60,661 nt of DNA from Gracilibacillus oryzae (GCF_009498735.1 NZ_ML762436.1:38725-99385); one strand, 5' to 3'; numbered from the stretch's first letter, positions 53,065 to 60,661 are shown. Made by a program: numbers and translations. Notes: generated by a model from the letters alone, not told the origin.

Positions 53065-54180
53065 ATGAAAATAGGTGTCCCTAAAGAATTGAAACAAAGT
53101 GAAAATCGAGTCGCACTGACTCCAGCCGGTGTAATGGCTTTAACAAATTTAGGTCATCAAGTCAATGTAGAGACAAATGCAGGGATGGGCAGCGGGATTG
53201 GCGATGATGAATATCAAAAAGCGGGAGCTATCATCGTTCCAACGGCAAAGGAAGCATGGGATCAAGAGTTAATTGTGAAAGTAAAAGAACCTCAGAAAGA
53301 AGAATTTGTCCATTTCAGAGAAGGACAACTATTATTTACTTATTTGCACTTAGCTGCAGAACAGGCTGTAGCAGATGCACTGATTGCAAATAAAGTAACA
53401 GGAATCGCATATGAGACGATTCAAAACAGGACAGGCGAGCTGCCTTTGCTAACCCCTATGAGTGAAATAGCTGGGCGTATGTCAGTGCAAGTAGGGGTGC
53501 ATTTCCTTGAGAAGATACATGGAGGAAAAGGAGTGCTGGCTGGCGGTGTTCCTGGTGTAGAGCCCGCTGATATTGTGATAATAGGCGGGGGAGTTGTCGG
53601 GACAAATGCTGCCAAAATAGCTGTAGGACTTGGTGCAAATGTTACTATGCTGGATATTAATATTGGCCGTTTGCGTGAATTGGAAGACCTTTTTCAAGGG
53701 AAAATTAAGACACTTGCTTCAAATGAGTATAACATCAGAACACAGGTGGAGCGGGCTGATCTGTTAGTAGGGGCTGTCCTTATTCCAGGTGGAAAGGCGC
53801 CTAAGTTAGTAACAGAAGAAATGATCCAAACAATGGGAGCAGGGTCAGTTGTTGTTGATGTAGCCGTTGACCAGGGTGGCATAATTGAAACAATCGACCA
53901 TATTACAACACATGATGATCCAGTTTATGTAAAGCATGGTGTGACACATTATGCTGTTGCAAATATTCCCGGAGCTGTACCAAAAACGGCAACATATGCA
54001 TTAACCAATGTTACATTACCATATATATTAAAACTGGCGAATTTAGGCTTGGATGAATTAGTGAAAAAAGATCCAGCATTTACGAAAGGATTAAATACGT
54101 ATAAAGGCAAGATAGTACATGAAGCAGTGGCACAAGGGCTTGACAGAAAGTATGCTGACATTCAGACAATCATTCAATAA
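53065..54180 (+). CDS. ald: Alanine dehydrogenase
   Basis: 371 aa, full length. It interconverts L-alanine and pyruvate plus ammonia with NAD; in bacilli it supports alanine use and sporulation. N-terminal signature MKIGVPKELKQSENRVALTP contains Arg15; the Lys in VKVKEP and His in YLHLAAEQ near residue 95 are catalytic. The NAD site is IIGGGVVGTNAAKIAVGLGA near 170, and Asp in VDVAVDQGG near 270 completes the set. AGGTGG precedes ATG. Confidence 0.97.
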   Translation: MKIGVPKELKQSENRVALTPAGVMALTNLGHQVNVETNAGMGSGIGDDEYQKAGAIIVPTAKEAWDQELIVKVKEPQKEEFVHFREGQLLFTYLHLAAEQAVADALIANKVTGIAYETIQNRTGELPLLTPMSEIAGRMSVQVGVHFLEKIHGGKGVLAGGVPGVEPADIVIIGGGVVGTNAAKIAVGLGANVTMLDINIGRLRELEDLFQGKIKTLASNEYNIRTQVERADLLVGAVLIPGGKAPKLVTEEMIQTMGAGSVVVDVAVDQGGIIETIDHITTHDDPVYVKHGVTHYAVANIPGAVPKTATYALTNVTLPYILKLANLGLDELVKKDPAFTKGLNTYKGKIVHEAVAQGLDRKYADIQTIIQ

Positions 54181-54250
54181 AAAAAGATAGAAGAAAATTA
54201 CTTACTTTACATGATGAAAGAGGTGGAGACATAACAAAAATAGATAAAGT

Positions 54251-54570
54251 AACTCACTAATGTACTAATATAGATAATGCTAAGTCACCACTGGGGAAAA
54301 TACTCGCTTTCCGCGGGCGCGGCTTCAACTAACTTGGTAAAGAAAGGCACTTTACCAAGTGGATTTTCAGCTCGTGCTGTTCTCGCTGGAGTCTCGCATC
54401 TTCCCCAGCTATTAATGGTTTCCTAGACTAATGTGTGGAACGAATATCAACCTGTAAAGACTGCATCACTTAAGGTAAGGTTAGATACGATTATCTATTC
54501 AACCTAAAAGTCTTTCTTCCAAAGCAAAAATCACAAATTAAACAGAGGATGCTAGTTCCTGTTTAATCCC
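54251..54570. repeat. Dispersed repeat family A, copy 3 (about 320 bp, core 54291-54409)
   Basis: Nearly colinear with copy 1 (2775-3100): same inverted ends (CTGGGGAAAATACTCGC / GCATCTTCCCCAG), same inner palindrome (ACTTGGTAAAG / CTTTACCAAGT), and matching flanks (CACTAATGTACTAAT before; TTTCCTAGACTAAT, GTGGAACGAATATCA and AGAGGATGCTAG after). It fills the gap between ald and the DUF1450 gene. No coding capacity. Confidence 0.88.
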
Positions 54571-54602
54571 TCAGACGCCTTCAACATCCTCAACAAAACA
54601 GC

Positions 54603-54854
54603 TTATTGAAAAAATGCCAGCTCTTCTTCAATCGCCTGGCGGATTTTCGCAAGTGCTTCTTCCGGTGTCTTACCATGAATTCTTTTGCCATTAACGATGG
54701 CATATGGTTTTAAACGGCATAGTCCGCAGAAGTTCAGACAATCATTAATCAGCACTGCAACTTCCGGGTATTCTGACTCGATAATTCCCTCTATATCAAT
54801 TGTATTCATTAAATTACTGTCACAGATTTCTACAACAACGATTCCGATTTTCAT
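54603..54854 (-). CDS. DUF1450 (YuzB-like) small protein
   Basis: 83 aa, soluble. Cysteines in EICDSN (residue 11) and in NDCLNFCGLCRLKPYAIVNG (residues 38-46) give the DUF1450 pattern, a thioredoxin-like fold with clustered Cys that could bind metal or an Fe-S cluster. Function unknown. ATG at 54854; AAGGTG is very close to it. It is divergent from a SufR-like regulator, with a palindrome between them, hinting that both respond to Fe-S or redox status. Confidence 0.8.
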   Translation of the reverse strand: MKIGIVVVEICDSNLMNTIDIEGIIESEYPEVAVLINDCLNFCGLCRLKPYAIVNGKRIHGKTPEEALAKIRQAIEEELAFFQ

Positions 54855-54862
54855 CACCTTCC

Positions 54863-54878
54863 ATCATATCTGTATGAT
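54863..54878. promoter_or_regulatory. Palindrome between the DUF1450 and SufR-like genes
   Basis: ATCATA-TCTG-TATGAT is a perfect 6-bp inverted repeat just upstream of the DUF1450 gene and within the divergent control region. A candidate operator for the neighbouring regulator. Confidence 0.4.
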
Positions 54879-54987
54879 ATAAATCACAGATTTTACAAGA
54901 ATCGTTCTTTAAAATAACTATATAACCAACACTTTGTCAACATATAAGTTTTAGAAGGATAAAAAATCGAAAAAGGTGGTTGGAAGA

Positions 54988-55626
54988 ATGAGCAAAGAAC
55001 TTACGACAAGAGAGAAAATATTGAAATTATTAAAAAAGTATCAATCCTTATCTGTGAGTGATATAAGAAATTATATCAGCATTACAGAAATGGCGATCCG
55101 AAAACATCTCACCAAACTGGAGGCAGATAAATTAATCGATTCAAAAAGTGTCAGACAACCGATGGGCCGGCCGGTTATTTATTATAAGCTGACAACTGCC
55201 GGAGAAAGTCTGTTTCCTAAGAGTTATGATGTGATAGTGATGGACTTTTTATCCGACATTGAAGCAACAATGGGGGAAGAAGCAATTGAGCAATTGTTTG
55301 AAAATCGTGAAAAAAGAATGCGTAAGAAATATCAGCGCCAGATCTTTGAAGAAGATACAATAGAGGAAAAAGTGAAAACATTAGTAAAAGTGCAAAATGA
55401 AAGTGGCTATATGTCCGAATTTCAGGATGAAGGTGAACAAACATTAGCCTTCTCGCAATACAATTGCCCGATTGCAGCAATAGCGAGCAAATATGATGCT
55501 CCGTGCGAGAGCGAATGGAACCTTTTTAAGACTGTGTTGGGAACGGAAAAGATTGAGCGAGTGGAGTGCATAGCAAAAGGCGGAAATGCATGTAAGTATA
55601 TTGTGAAAAAAAGAAGTGACAATTGA
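54988..55626 (+). CDS. SufR-like helix-turn-helix regulator with C-terminal cysteine cluster
   Basis: 212 aa. An N-terminal winged helix (TREKILKLLKKYQSLSVSDI, MAIRKHLTKLEAD, residues 5-65, with GRPVIYYKLT wing) is joined to a domain carrying four Cys in the order YNCPIAAIA, DAPCESE, VECIAKGG, ACKYIV. This spacing resembles SufR, an Fe-S-cluster-binding repressor, rather than ArsR. ATG at 54988 has AAAAAGGTGG upstream; the in-frame GTG at 54976 lies inside that site. No suf genes are in the window. It converges on lrgAB. Confidence 0.75.
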   Translation: MSKELTTREKILKLLKKYQSLSVSDIRNYISITEMAIRKHLTKLEADKLIDSKSVRQPMGRPVIYYKLTTAGESLFPKSYDVIVMDFLSDIEATMGEEAIEQLFENREKRMRKKYQRQIFEEDTIEEKVKTLVKVQNESGYMSEFQDEGEQTLAFSQYNCPIAAIASKYDAPCESEWNLFKTVLGTEKIERVECIAKGGNACKYIVKKRSDN

Positions 55627-55637
55627 AAAAAGTCACT

Positions 55638-56327
55638 TCATAACAGAAATGGAAGCAAGCCTGGTACAATCATGGAAACGATAACGGAGCTAATGGTCAT
55701 GGATAATGCACTAACTGCACCTGCTAATTCACTATCCTCCAGTGCTTTCGCTGTTCCAATGGCATGGGATGCTGTTCCAATTCCTAATCCTCTCGCAATA
55801 GGGTGTTTAATCCCCCCTATTTTCCACATCACTGGACCAAACATTGCCCCGCCAATACCAGCTATCATGACAAAAACAGCAGTCAAAGACATGCTTGCGC
55901 CAACGGTATCAGAAATACTTAATGCTACTGGTGTAGTAACTGATTTAGAGGCTATAGCGGCAATTATAGAATCATCAAATCCTGATAAAAGGGTGAGAAA
56001 TACACCACTTAAAATACCGACAAGAGATCCAATTAAAATACCGGTAAAGATAACAGTGGCATATTGTTTAATAAGGTGTCTTTGCCGAAATAAAGGCAGG
56101 GCGAGAGCTACAACCAACGGCCCGAGCAGATGATCTATCCATTGCCCGCCTAGCATATAGGTCGAATAAGGAATATCTGTCCAAATTAAAAACATTACAA
56201 GAGTAAAGGAAGTTATCATAATTGGCAAGGTAACTGGTGAAGGTATGATACTATATATTTTTTTGCTGAAGAAATAAAGAACTATTGTCAAAATAAGAAA
56301 ACCGAGACCTATAAAAAAATTAATCAT
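55638..56327 (-). CDS. LrgB/CidB family membrane protein
   Basis: 229 aa with several membrane helices. The LrgB family blocks SKSVTTPVALSISDTVGASM and GLGIGTASHAIGTAKAL are clear. Such proteins act with LrgA/CidA partners; in B. subtilis the pairs include the pyruvate carrier PftAB and the YwbHG pair. Which type this is cannot be decided here. Its start overlaps the LrgA gene end by 4 nt. Confidence 0.9.
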   Translation of the reverse strand: MINFFIGLGFLILTIVLYFFSKKIYSIIPSPVTLPIMITSFTLVMFLIWTDIPYSTYMLGGQWIDHLLGPLVVALALPLFRQRHLIKQYATVIFTGILIGSLVGILSGVFLTLLSGFDDSIIAAIASKSVTTPVALSISDTVGASMSLTAVFVMIAGIGGAMFGPVMWKIGGIKHPIARGLGIGTASHAIGTAKALEDSELAGAVSALSMTISSVIVSMIVPGLLPFLL

Positions 56328-56692
56328 TTCGTACCTACCTCTTTTTGGAGCAATTTATCTGCAATAAAGCTTGTTGTTAAAATAACGACCATTGTACTGA
56401 TAAAAGTGATGAATAGAATAAAACTGCCTTTTCCTTTGAAGAAATCGAGAAATTCTATCACTCCGACAGTCACCGGTATAAAAAACAGCGGCATATCCTT
56501 GATTAGCAAGTCAATCCCATCTTTAATCAATTTTTCAGGAATAACTTTTGTTACTAATAAAACAAAAAATAGCAGCATGCCAATGATGCTACCAGGGATT
56601 GTTAAATGAAAAAACGATTGAATTGTTTCACCTATAAGATTAAACAGAAAGAGAACACTGATTTGCAAAATAATTTTTATGAACTTCATCAT
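56324..56692 (-). CDS. LrgA/CidA family holin-like membrane protein
   Basis: 122 aa with four membrane helices. FNLIGETIQSFFHLTIPGSIIGML and MPLFFIPVTVGVIEFLDFFK are the family blocks. It forms the pair with LrgB downstream (4-nt overlap). GGAGG lies 7 nt before ATG. No LytTR/LytST genes are nearby. Role: murein-hydrolase modulation or pyruvate transport, as for the partner. Confidence 0.9.
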   Translation of the reverse strand: MMKFIKIILQISVLFLFNLIGETIQSFFHLTIPGSIIGMLLFFVLLVTKVIPEKLIKDGIDLLIKDMPLFFIPVTVGVIEFLDFFKGKGSFILFITFISTMVVILTTSFIADKLLQKEVGTK

Positions 56693-56712
56693 AACTAATC
56701 CTCCAACACAAT

Positions 56713-56770
56713 AAAAAAAGCCTAAACGATTTTTTGAGAACTACTACATAGTACAACAAAATCGTTTAGG
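56713..56770 (-). terminator. Terminator of the GNAT gene
   Basis: A 13-bp perfect stem (CCTAAACGATTTT / AAAATCGTTTAGG) with a loop of about 24 nt, followed on the minus strand by CTTTTTTT. Confidence 0.85.
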
Positions 56771-56781
56771 TGACAAAATAT

Positions 56782-57333
56782 TCACATTGCTTCTTCGCCT
56801 TCTTTGGCAGTTTCCTGGTGGGCAAAGTAACAATCTCTTGTAATGACATATAAGTCATAAATGGGATCATCTATTGAGGCCTGATTCACTTTTTCATATA
56901 CATCCGGGTAACTCTCATTCGCATACATGACAAACGGAACCTTTAGAATCGCCTTTGAGGAACGAAGATTGGTTTTGCGTATTTTAATAAAGATTGCTTC
57001 AATAGGGTGATCATAAAAAAGCTCGCTAAAAAAAGCATCCTTTGCCAGTTTATTATAGCCTTTGCCGAAATATGGCTGACCGATCCATGTAGCAAGAAAA
57101 CCTGCTCCATTCTCAATATCAAATAAGTTAATTGTTCCGATCGGATTGTACCATTCATCCATAATTGTGCGGGATATTAATTCTCCATTTTCTTCTGCTT
57201 CCATTGTCTTTTTAGTGAGGAAATAAAATTCATCACTGGAATATACCTTATGTCTTACATATGGAAAGACTTCCGGGTGTGTCATTAATTCGTAAAGTGC
57301 AGGTGCATCTTGTAATTCTCTTTTTTTAAGCAT
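56782..57333 (-). CDS. GNAT family N-acetyltransferase
   Basis: 183 aa. RimJ/RimL-like GNAT with acetyl-CoA loop GQPYFGKGYN near residue 100 and the core GTINLFDIENGAGFLATWIG before it; a C-terminal Asp/Glu-rich tail follows. Acceptor unknown. The frame continues upstream to 57402 but ATG at 57333 is preferred: GGAGGG lies 7 nt upstream and the extra residues come from the leader. The ribosome site is itself part of a terminator-like hairpin (57342-57359) whose seven-U tail ends at the start codon, so expression is probably controlled by the leader RNA. Confidence 0.8.
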   Translation of the reverse strand: MLKKRELQDAPALYELMTHPEVFPYVRHKVYSSDEFYFLTKKTMEAEENGELISRTIMDEWYNPIGTINLFDIENGAGFLATWIGQPYFGKGYNKLAKDAFFSELFYDHPIEAIFIKIRKTNLRSSKAILKVPFVMYANESYPDVYEKVNQASIDDPIYDLYVITRDCYFAHQETAKEGEEAM

Positions 57334-57505
57334 AAAAAAACCCTCCTGTTTAATGGAGGATGTTATGGAAAAAGGCAGGTTTACCCCCTGGTACCGTTCC
57401 ACTCACCCTCGAATTTTTATCAAAAAGCCACAAAAATTCGGGGTGGGAATCGAACCCACTAGAACCAGCTTCATGCTGGTGGCGCACCATTTGCCTTCCC
57501 TTTAT
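57334..57505 (-). ncRNA. Structured 5' leader of the GNAT gene with a tRNA-like arm (candidate cis-regulatory RNA)
   Basis: On the minus strand: a closing helix (AAGGCA 57492-57497 with TGCCTT 57372-57377); an arm ACCAG-7 nt-CTGGT (57464-57480); a T-arm-like hairpin GTGGG-TTCGATT-CCCAC (57443-57459); a long hairpin CGAATTTTT / AAAAATTCG (57410-57440); then a terminator-like hairpin CCTCC-ATTAAACA-GGAGG (57342-57359) with seven T directly before ATG. The last hairpin hides the ribosome site. This is aptamer-plus-expression-platform architecture. It is not an intact tRNA, and only the GGTACC part of a T-box motif is visible. Class not recognised. Confidence 0.55.
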
Positions 57506-57539
57506 GTCGACAACTTACTGTTTCAAAAAATCTATTCTT

Positions 57540-57569
57540 ATCTTACACAATTACTGTATATGTTGTAAA
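57540..57569 (-). promoter_or_regulatory. Possible promoter of the GNAT leader RNA
   Basis: On the minus strand TTTACA and TAAGAT separated by 18 nt, starting transcription about 30 nt before the structured region. Confidence 0.4.
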
Positions 57570-57705
57570 TAGATTTTTGCTAAAAAATAATAAAAAAATC
57601 AAAGAAATTTGAAGTAATATTAAGAAATCTTAATATATATTACATTAGATTAATAATTCGTAAAATTTTGAGCTAATATGGACGTATTTGGCTTAAAAAA
57701 CTAAA

Positions 57706-58605
57706 TTATTTGAATATTTCAACTAATGCTTCTCTTACATTGGGATAGTTAAAACGGTATCCCAGTATCATTGCTTTTTCTGGTACTACCTTCTGTCCTT
57801 TTACAACAAGTATACTCATTTCACCCAGGAAGAGTTTAAGGATAAAACTTGGAACAGGTAACCAGTCTGGTTTACGAAGAACTTCAGCCAACGCTGATGA
57901 CATTTCCTTATTGGTAACAGGATTAGGGGAAGTTACATGCATCGGCCCCTCAACCTGCTGATTATCTATAGCGAAAATAATCATACCTGCAACATCCTTT
58001 ATATGTATCCATGACAGCCATTGATCTCCTGTACCAATTCTGCCGCCAGCATATAACTTGAATGGCAGGGCCATTAATGGCAAGGCACCTTCTGAACCAA
58101 GTATCACACCAAAACGGGCGATAACAGTTCGAACTCCTTCTGCTTTTGCTTGTAAAGCTGTTTTTTCCCATGCTGTCGTAACTTCAGCTAAAAAATCGCT
58201 GCCAGGCTCTGTGTTGTCCTCTGTAAAAGTCTCGTCTTTTGAGGTTCCAAAGTATCCGACAGCAGAAGCGCTTACTAACACTTCCGGTTTCACATCCATT
58301 TGTTTTATCAGTTCATTTATTTCATATGTAGCATTTATTCTGCTTTGATATATTCGGTCTTTTTTTGATTTTGTCCAATAACCAAACAGTGAGTCCCCTG
58401 CAAGATTGATAATGGCATCAAGATGGGGAAGTTCTTCTGCTGGCCGTGTACCTTCTGTTAACCAGCCTACATAGTTTACTTTATCAGTATTTTGATATTT
58501 TTCTGGACTTCTTGTTAAGATATAAACAGTATCGCCTCGATCGGTTAATTTCTTCGTTAAATTCTTTCCGACATAACCAGTACCGCCAGTTATAGCTATT
58601 TTCAT
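57706..58605 (-). CDS. yfhF: TIGR01777 family SDR epimerase (YfhF orthologue)
   Basis: 299 aa. NAD(P)-binding motif ITGGTGYVGKNL at residues 4-15, later LVSASAVGYFGTSKDE and GEMSILVVKGQKVVPEKA, which mark the TIGR01777/DUF1731 family (related to cell-division factor SulA-like epimerases). Exact reaction unknown. ATG at 58605 follows GGGAGGTCACC; an upstream frame extension to 58686 would overlap recX. Divergent neighbour recX gives the same pair as yfhF-recX in B. subtilis. Confidence 0.88.
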   Translation of the reverse strand: MKIAITGGTGYVGKNLTKKLTDRGDTVYILTRSPEKYQNTDKVNYVGWLTEGTRPAEELPHLDAIINLAGDSLFGYWTKSKKDRIYQSRINATYEINELIKQMDVKPEVLVSASAVGYFGTSKDETFTEDNTEPGSDFLAEVTTAWEKTALQAKAEGVRTVIARFGVILGSEGALPLMALPFKLYAGGRIGTGDQWLSWIHIKDVAGMIIFAIDNQQVEGPMHVTSPNPVTNKEMSSALAEVLRKPDWLPVPSFILKLFLGEMSILVVKGQKVVPEKAMILGYRFNYPNVREALVEIFK

Positions 58606-58678
58606 AATGGTGACCTCCCTGTATATTAATTGAGGAACAGACGTTTGTATGGTAAAATGGCAATCAGAGGTGAAGATA

Positions 58679-59497
58679 ATGCCCACAATTTCAAAAATAT
58701 CTGTCCAAAAAAAGAATAAGCAACGCTATAGTATTTTTCTAAAAGATCAGCAATCAGAATATTATGCATTCAGTATTGATGAAGACTTGCTTATCTCCTA
58801 TCATTTGCATAAAGGCCAGGAAATATCGCAGGAGTTAATTGATCAGATTCAGGAAAAAGATGCCTCATATAAAGTGTATACCCTTTCTATAAAGTTTTTA
58901 AGTTATCGAATGAGATCTGAACAAGAATTAATTAATTATTTACAAAAGAAGGACATAGAAATTACCTTTATTAAGGAAGCAGTTCACCGGTTAAAACAGG
59001 AAAACCTGCTGGATGATCATGCTTTTAGTGAGGCATTAGTCCGTACAAGGGTGGAAACTTCTGAAAAAGGTCCGTTAATGGTGAAAAAGGAGTTAATAGA
59101 AAAAGGAATTGACCAGTCTGTTGCAGAGCAAGCATTAGAACACTTTCCATATACAAAACAATATGAGAAAATAGCAAAATTAATTAAGAAAAAAATGAAC
59201 CGCACATCAAAAAAGTCGTATAAACAGCAAATTGATAATATGAAACAATCTCTAATCCAAAAAGGTTATTCTCTAGGCGTTATTAGTGAAGTGTTACAAC
59301 AGATGGATACTGAGATAAATAAAGACGAAGAATATGAGGCCATTGTATATCAAGGAGAAAAAGCACTTGAAAAATACAAAAAGAAAGATACAGGTTTTCA
59401 GCTGCAGCAAAAAGTAAAAGCCAGCTTATTTCGTAAAGGATTTGACTCTGAGTTAATCCAGCGGTTTATAGAAGAATATGCAGAAAGAGAAAATTGA
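58679..59497 (+). CDS. recX: Regulatory protein RecX
   Basis: 272 aa, the long Bacillus form. RecX modulates RecA filaments. Repeated three-helix units are visible: LSYRMRSEQELINYLQKKDI, RVETSEKGPLMVKKELIEKG, and the C-terminal LQQKVKASLFRKGFDSELIQ. Highly basic, cytoplasmic. ATG at 58679 with GAGGTGA upstream is preferred over 58649. The stop codon is the first base-paired triplet of a hairpin (59495-59531) shared with the next, convergent gene. Confidence 0.9.
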   Translation: MPTISKISVQKKNKQRYSIFLKDQQSEYYAFSIDEDLLISYHLHKGQEISQELIDQIQEKDASYKVYTLSIKFLSYRMRSEQELINYLQKKDIEITFIKEAVHRLKQENLLDDHAFSEALVRTRVETSEKGPLMVKKELIEKGIDQSVAEQALEHFPYTKQYEKIAKLIKKKMNRTSKKSYKQQIDNMKQSLIQKGYSLGVISEVLQQMDTEINKDEEYEAIVYQGEKALEKYKKKDTGFQLQQKVKASLFRKGFDSELIQRFIEEYAEREN

Positions 59498-59531
59498 CCA
59501 TTCCCCAGTCTAAAAAGAAGAGGAATGGTCA
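59495..59531. terminator. Hairpin between recX and the HAD gene
   Basis: A 10-bp perfect stem (TGACCATTCC / GGAATGGTCA) with a 17-nt loop, lacking strong T tails; it includes the recX stop codon and stops 5 nt short of the HAD gene stop. Confidence 0.55.
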
Positions 59532-59535
59532 AAGA

Positions 59536-60327
59536 TCAGCTCTTTACAAGGTCTGAAATATGATCAATTGCTTCATATACATCATTTACAACATGTGCTG
59601 CTTTTTGCTGGACTGGTGCTGGAGCTGTTGACATCGCGAAACTGTATGGCGTCATTTCAAACATTGGAATATCAATATAGGCATCACCAATCACTGCAAT
59701 CTCTTCTGTTTCAATGTTTAAGTGGTTAGCAAGCGCATGAAGTCCTGCCGCTTTACTGACACCTTTAGGAACAATGTCTAAGCAGCGGGGATCAGACAGA
59801 TATGTTTCGATATGGCCTGCAAAATGGTCTCGTAACTCACTCTCAATGGTTACTAAATCCTGCTCCTGACCAATCATCATATATTTACTTGCATGAATCG
59901 TCTCACCATATTGATCTAGAAAATCAATCCCTTCCACTAATGGGAAATAGAGAAAATTCTCCAATGCTTTCATTTCTTCTGAAATCTCAGAGATATAGAG
60001 TTCGTCATTTGTCGAAACACAAAGCGGATTTTGGTATGTAATCAGTTTTTCGTGGATTGCTTTACTATTAGGAATATCGAATGTTTTTGCATAAATAGAG
60101 GCATTATCTCTTGTTTGGACAAATGTGCCGTTCTGACTGATTCTATGTGCAGTAAAGTCTATTTCTTTACATATTCTTAAAATGTCTCTATCTAATCTCC
60201 CTGTTGCAATAGCAAAGTCTATTCCGTTACTTGTTAATTGCTTTATCGCTTTTATATCCTCTTCTTTTATTACATTCTCTTTTTTCAGCAAGGTACCATC
60301 TAAATCTGTTGCGAATAATTTTACCAT
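59536..60327 (-). CDS. Cof-type HAD-IIB phosphatase
   Basis: 263 aa. Motif I FATDLDGTLLKKEN at residues 5-18, motif II Thr/Ser in IATGRL, Lys in SKAAGLHAL and motif IV IGDAYIDIPMF near 218. A second member of the Cof group in the window (see 13647-14405), with little similarity outside the motifs. Substrate unknown, probably a sugar or flavin phosphate. GAGGAGG precedes ATG. Confidence 0.87.
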   Translation of the reverse strand: MVKLFATDLDGTLLKKENVIKEEDIKAIKQLTSNGIDFAIATGRLDRDILRICKEIDFTAHRISQNGTFVQTRDNASIYAKTFDIPNSKAIHEKLITYQNPLCVSTNDELYISEISEEMKALENFLYFPLVEGIDFLDQYGETIHASKYMMIGQEQDLVTIESELRDHFAGHIETYLSDPRCLDIVPKGVSKAAGLHALANHLNIETEEIAVIGDAYIDIPMFEMTPYSFAMSTAPAPVQQKAAHVVNDVYEAIDHISDLVKS

Positions 60328-60391
60328 CCTGTTTCCTCCTCTATATGGTTATTATAATCTTTCTTACAGGTAATTTCGATAAACTCGATTA

Positions 60392-60661
60392 TAGAGGATG
60401 TTCAAAAAGCCATCAAATGATAAGCGGCGAATCTCTTCGTTGGTTTGCGAGTGTGCTTCTCACGTATTCAACCCATACGTTCCGATGCTCCTCACTGCAC
60501 CGCCTCGATCTTCTTGCTTCTAATTTGCCGGCTTTCTGAACTTTTACTAGTAGAGGATGTTCAAAAAGCCATCAAATGATAAGCGGCGAATCTCTTCGTT
60601 GGTTTGCGCGTCCGCTTCTCACGTATTCAACCCATACGTTCCGATGCTCCTCACTGCACCG
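60392..60661. repeat. 159-bp tandem repeat with inverted ends (two copies, second cut by the window end)
   Basis: TAGAGGATGTTCAAAAAGCC occurs at 60392 and again at 60551, a period of 159 bp; the two copies differ at only a few bases over the 111 bp visible in the second. Each unit is bounded by GTTCAAAAAGCC and GGCTTTCTGAAC, an imperfect inverted repeat (11 of 12), so a unit can fold on itself. GC content is higher than in the flanking DNA. No coding capacity; reads as a small non-autonomous repeat family. Confidence 0.85.

Noticed and set aside
55613-55639. Terminator between the SufR-like gene and lrgB
   Set aside because: GAAGTGAC / GTCACTTC can pair, but the A/T run is inside the loop and no T tail follows on either strand.
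55672-56133. 153-codon plus-strand reading frame
   Set aside because: Antisense to the LrgB gene, whose protein is clearly conserved; no ribosome site.
57443-57480. A tRNA gene on the minus strand
   Set aside because: A good T-arm and a 5-bp anticodon-like stem are present, but the loop lacks T at position 33, no acceptor stem pairs with the sequence after the T-arm, and no CCA end is encoded.
57334-57505. T-box leader
   Set aside because: The conserved AGGGTGGnACCGCG block is not present; only GGTACC is shared, and the downstream gene is not an aminoacyl-tRNA synthetase or amino-acid gene. Kept as an open alternative only.
57353-57568. Plus-strand 70-codon frames across the GNAT leader
   Set aside because: They are by-products of the T-arm-like sequence (the GIEPT-type peptide often seen opposite tRNA genes).

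Overview
The window is about 61 kb of low-GC, spore-former-type Firmicutes chromosome, most like halophilic or alkaliphilic Bacillaceae (Gracilibacillus, Oceanobacillus or Virgibacillus relatives). This rests on Bacillus-type ribosome binding sites, many recognisable B. subtilis orthologues (bmrA, metNPQ, mreBH, yutF, yfkJ-yfkI-yfkH, yfkD, pdaA, clpE, ald, yfhF/recX), an S-box leader, CtsR and PerR/Fur operators and a SLAP-domain protein. No rRNA gene, phage, IS transposase, complete tRNA or CRISPR array was seen. The species call is inference.

Layout. 1-3 kb: the end of a UgpB-like sugar/glycerol-phosphate binding protein and an MBL/beta-CASP-like hydrolase. 3-8.7 kb (minus): a small protein kinase, the BmrA exporter, a PAS-GGDEF-EAL protein and a SLAP-domain protein. 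8.8-11.8 kb: metNPQ under a SAM-I riboswitch. 11.8-19.9 kb: an ACT/PFL pair, gnd and zwf (oxidative pentose phosphate branch), HAD phosphatases, a cyclase-family hydrolase and a ten-copy 52-bp hairpin array. 20-27 kb: a DMT transporter, mreBH, a MOSC/DUF1992/GGDEF-EAL operon and yfkJ-yfkI-yfkH. 27-30 kb: a second 52-bp hairpin array and a PfeT-type iron-efflux ATPase with PerR and Fur boxes. 30-34.7 kb: an amino-acid transporter without its ATPase, a methyltransferase divergent from a LysR regulator, and a toroid-fold orphan. 35-37.8 kb: a sulfolipid operon (sqdB, sqdX-like glycosyltransferase, gtrA). 37.9-41.6 kb: OsmC, YfkD, an SE1561-family small protein, a YuiF-like antiporter and PdaA. 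41.7-47 kb: ppk-ppx and a TPR protein. 47.3-51.7 kb: a 24-aa membrane peptide, clpE and an ECF sigma/DUF4179 pair. 52-57 kb: a DDAH-like hydrolase, ald, a DUF1450 protein, a SufR-like regulator and lrgAB. 56.8-60.7 kb: a GNAT gene behind a structured RNA leader, yfhF/recX, a HAD phosphatase and a 159-bp repeat.

Working together: several genes concern phosphorus economy (UgpB-like binding protein, phosphorus-free sulfolipid synthesis, polyphosphate kinase and phosphatase). Others concern metal and redox stress (PfeT, SufR-like regulator, OsmC, NADPH from zwf/gnd), protein quality control (clpE), envelope and spore structure (mreBH, pdaA, SLAP) and c-di-GMP turnover (two complete GGDEF-EAL proteins).

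The most unusual non-coding content is a pair of tandem arrays with unrelated sequences but the same 52-bp period, both in gaps between convergent genes and both encoding serial hairpins; a multi-helix leader with a tRNA-like arm in front of the GNAT gene; and three dispersed repeat families.
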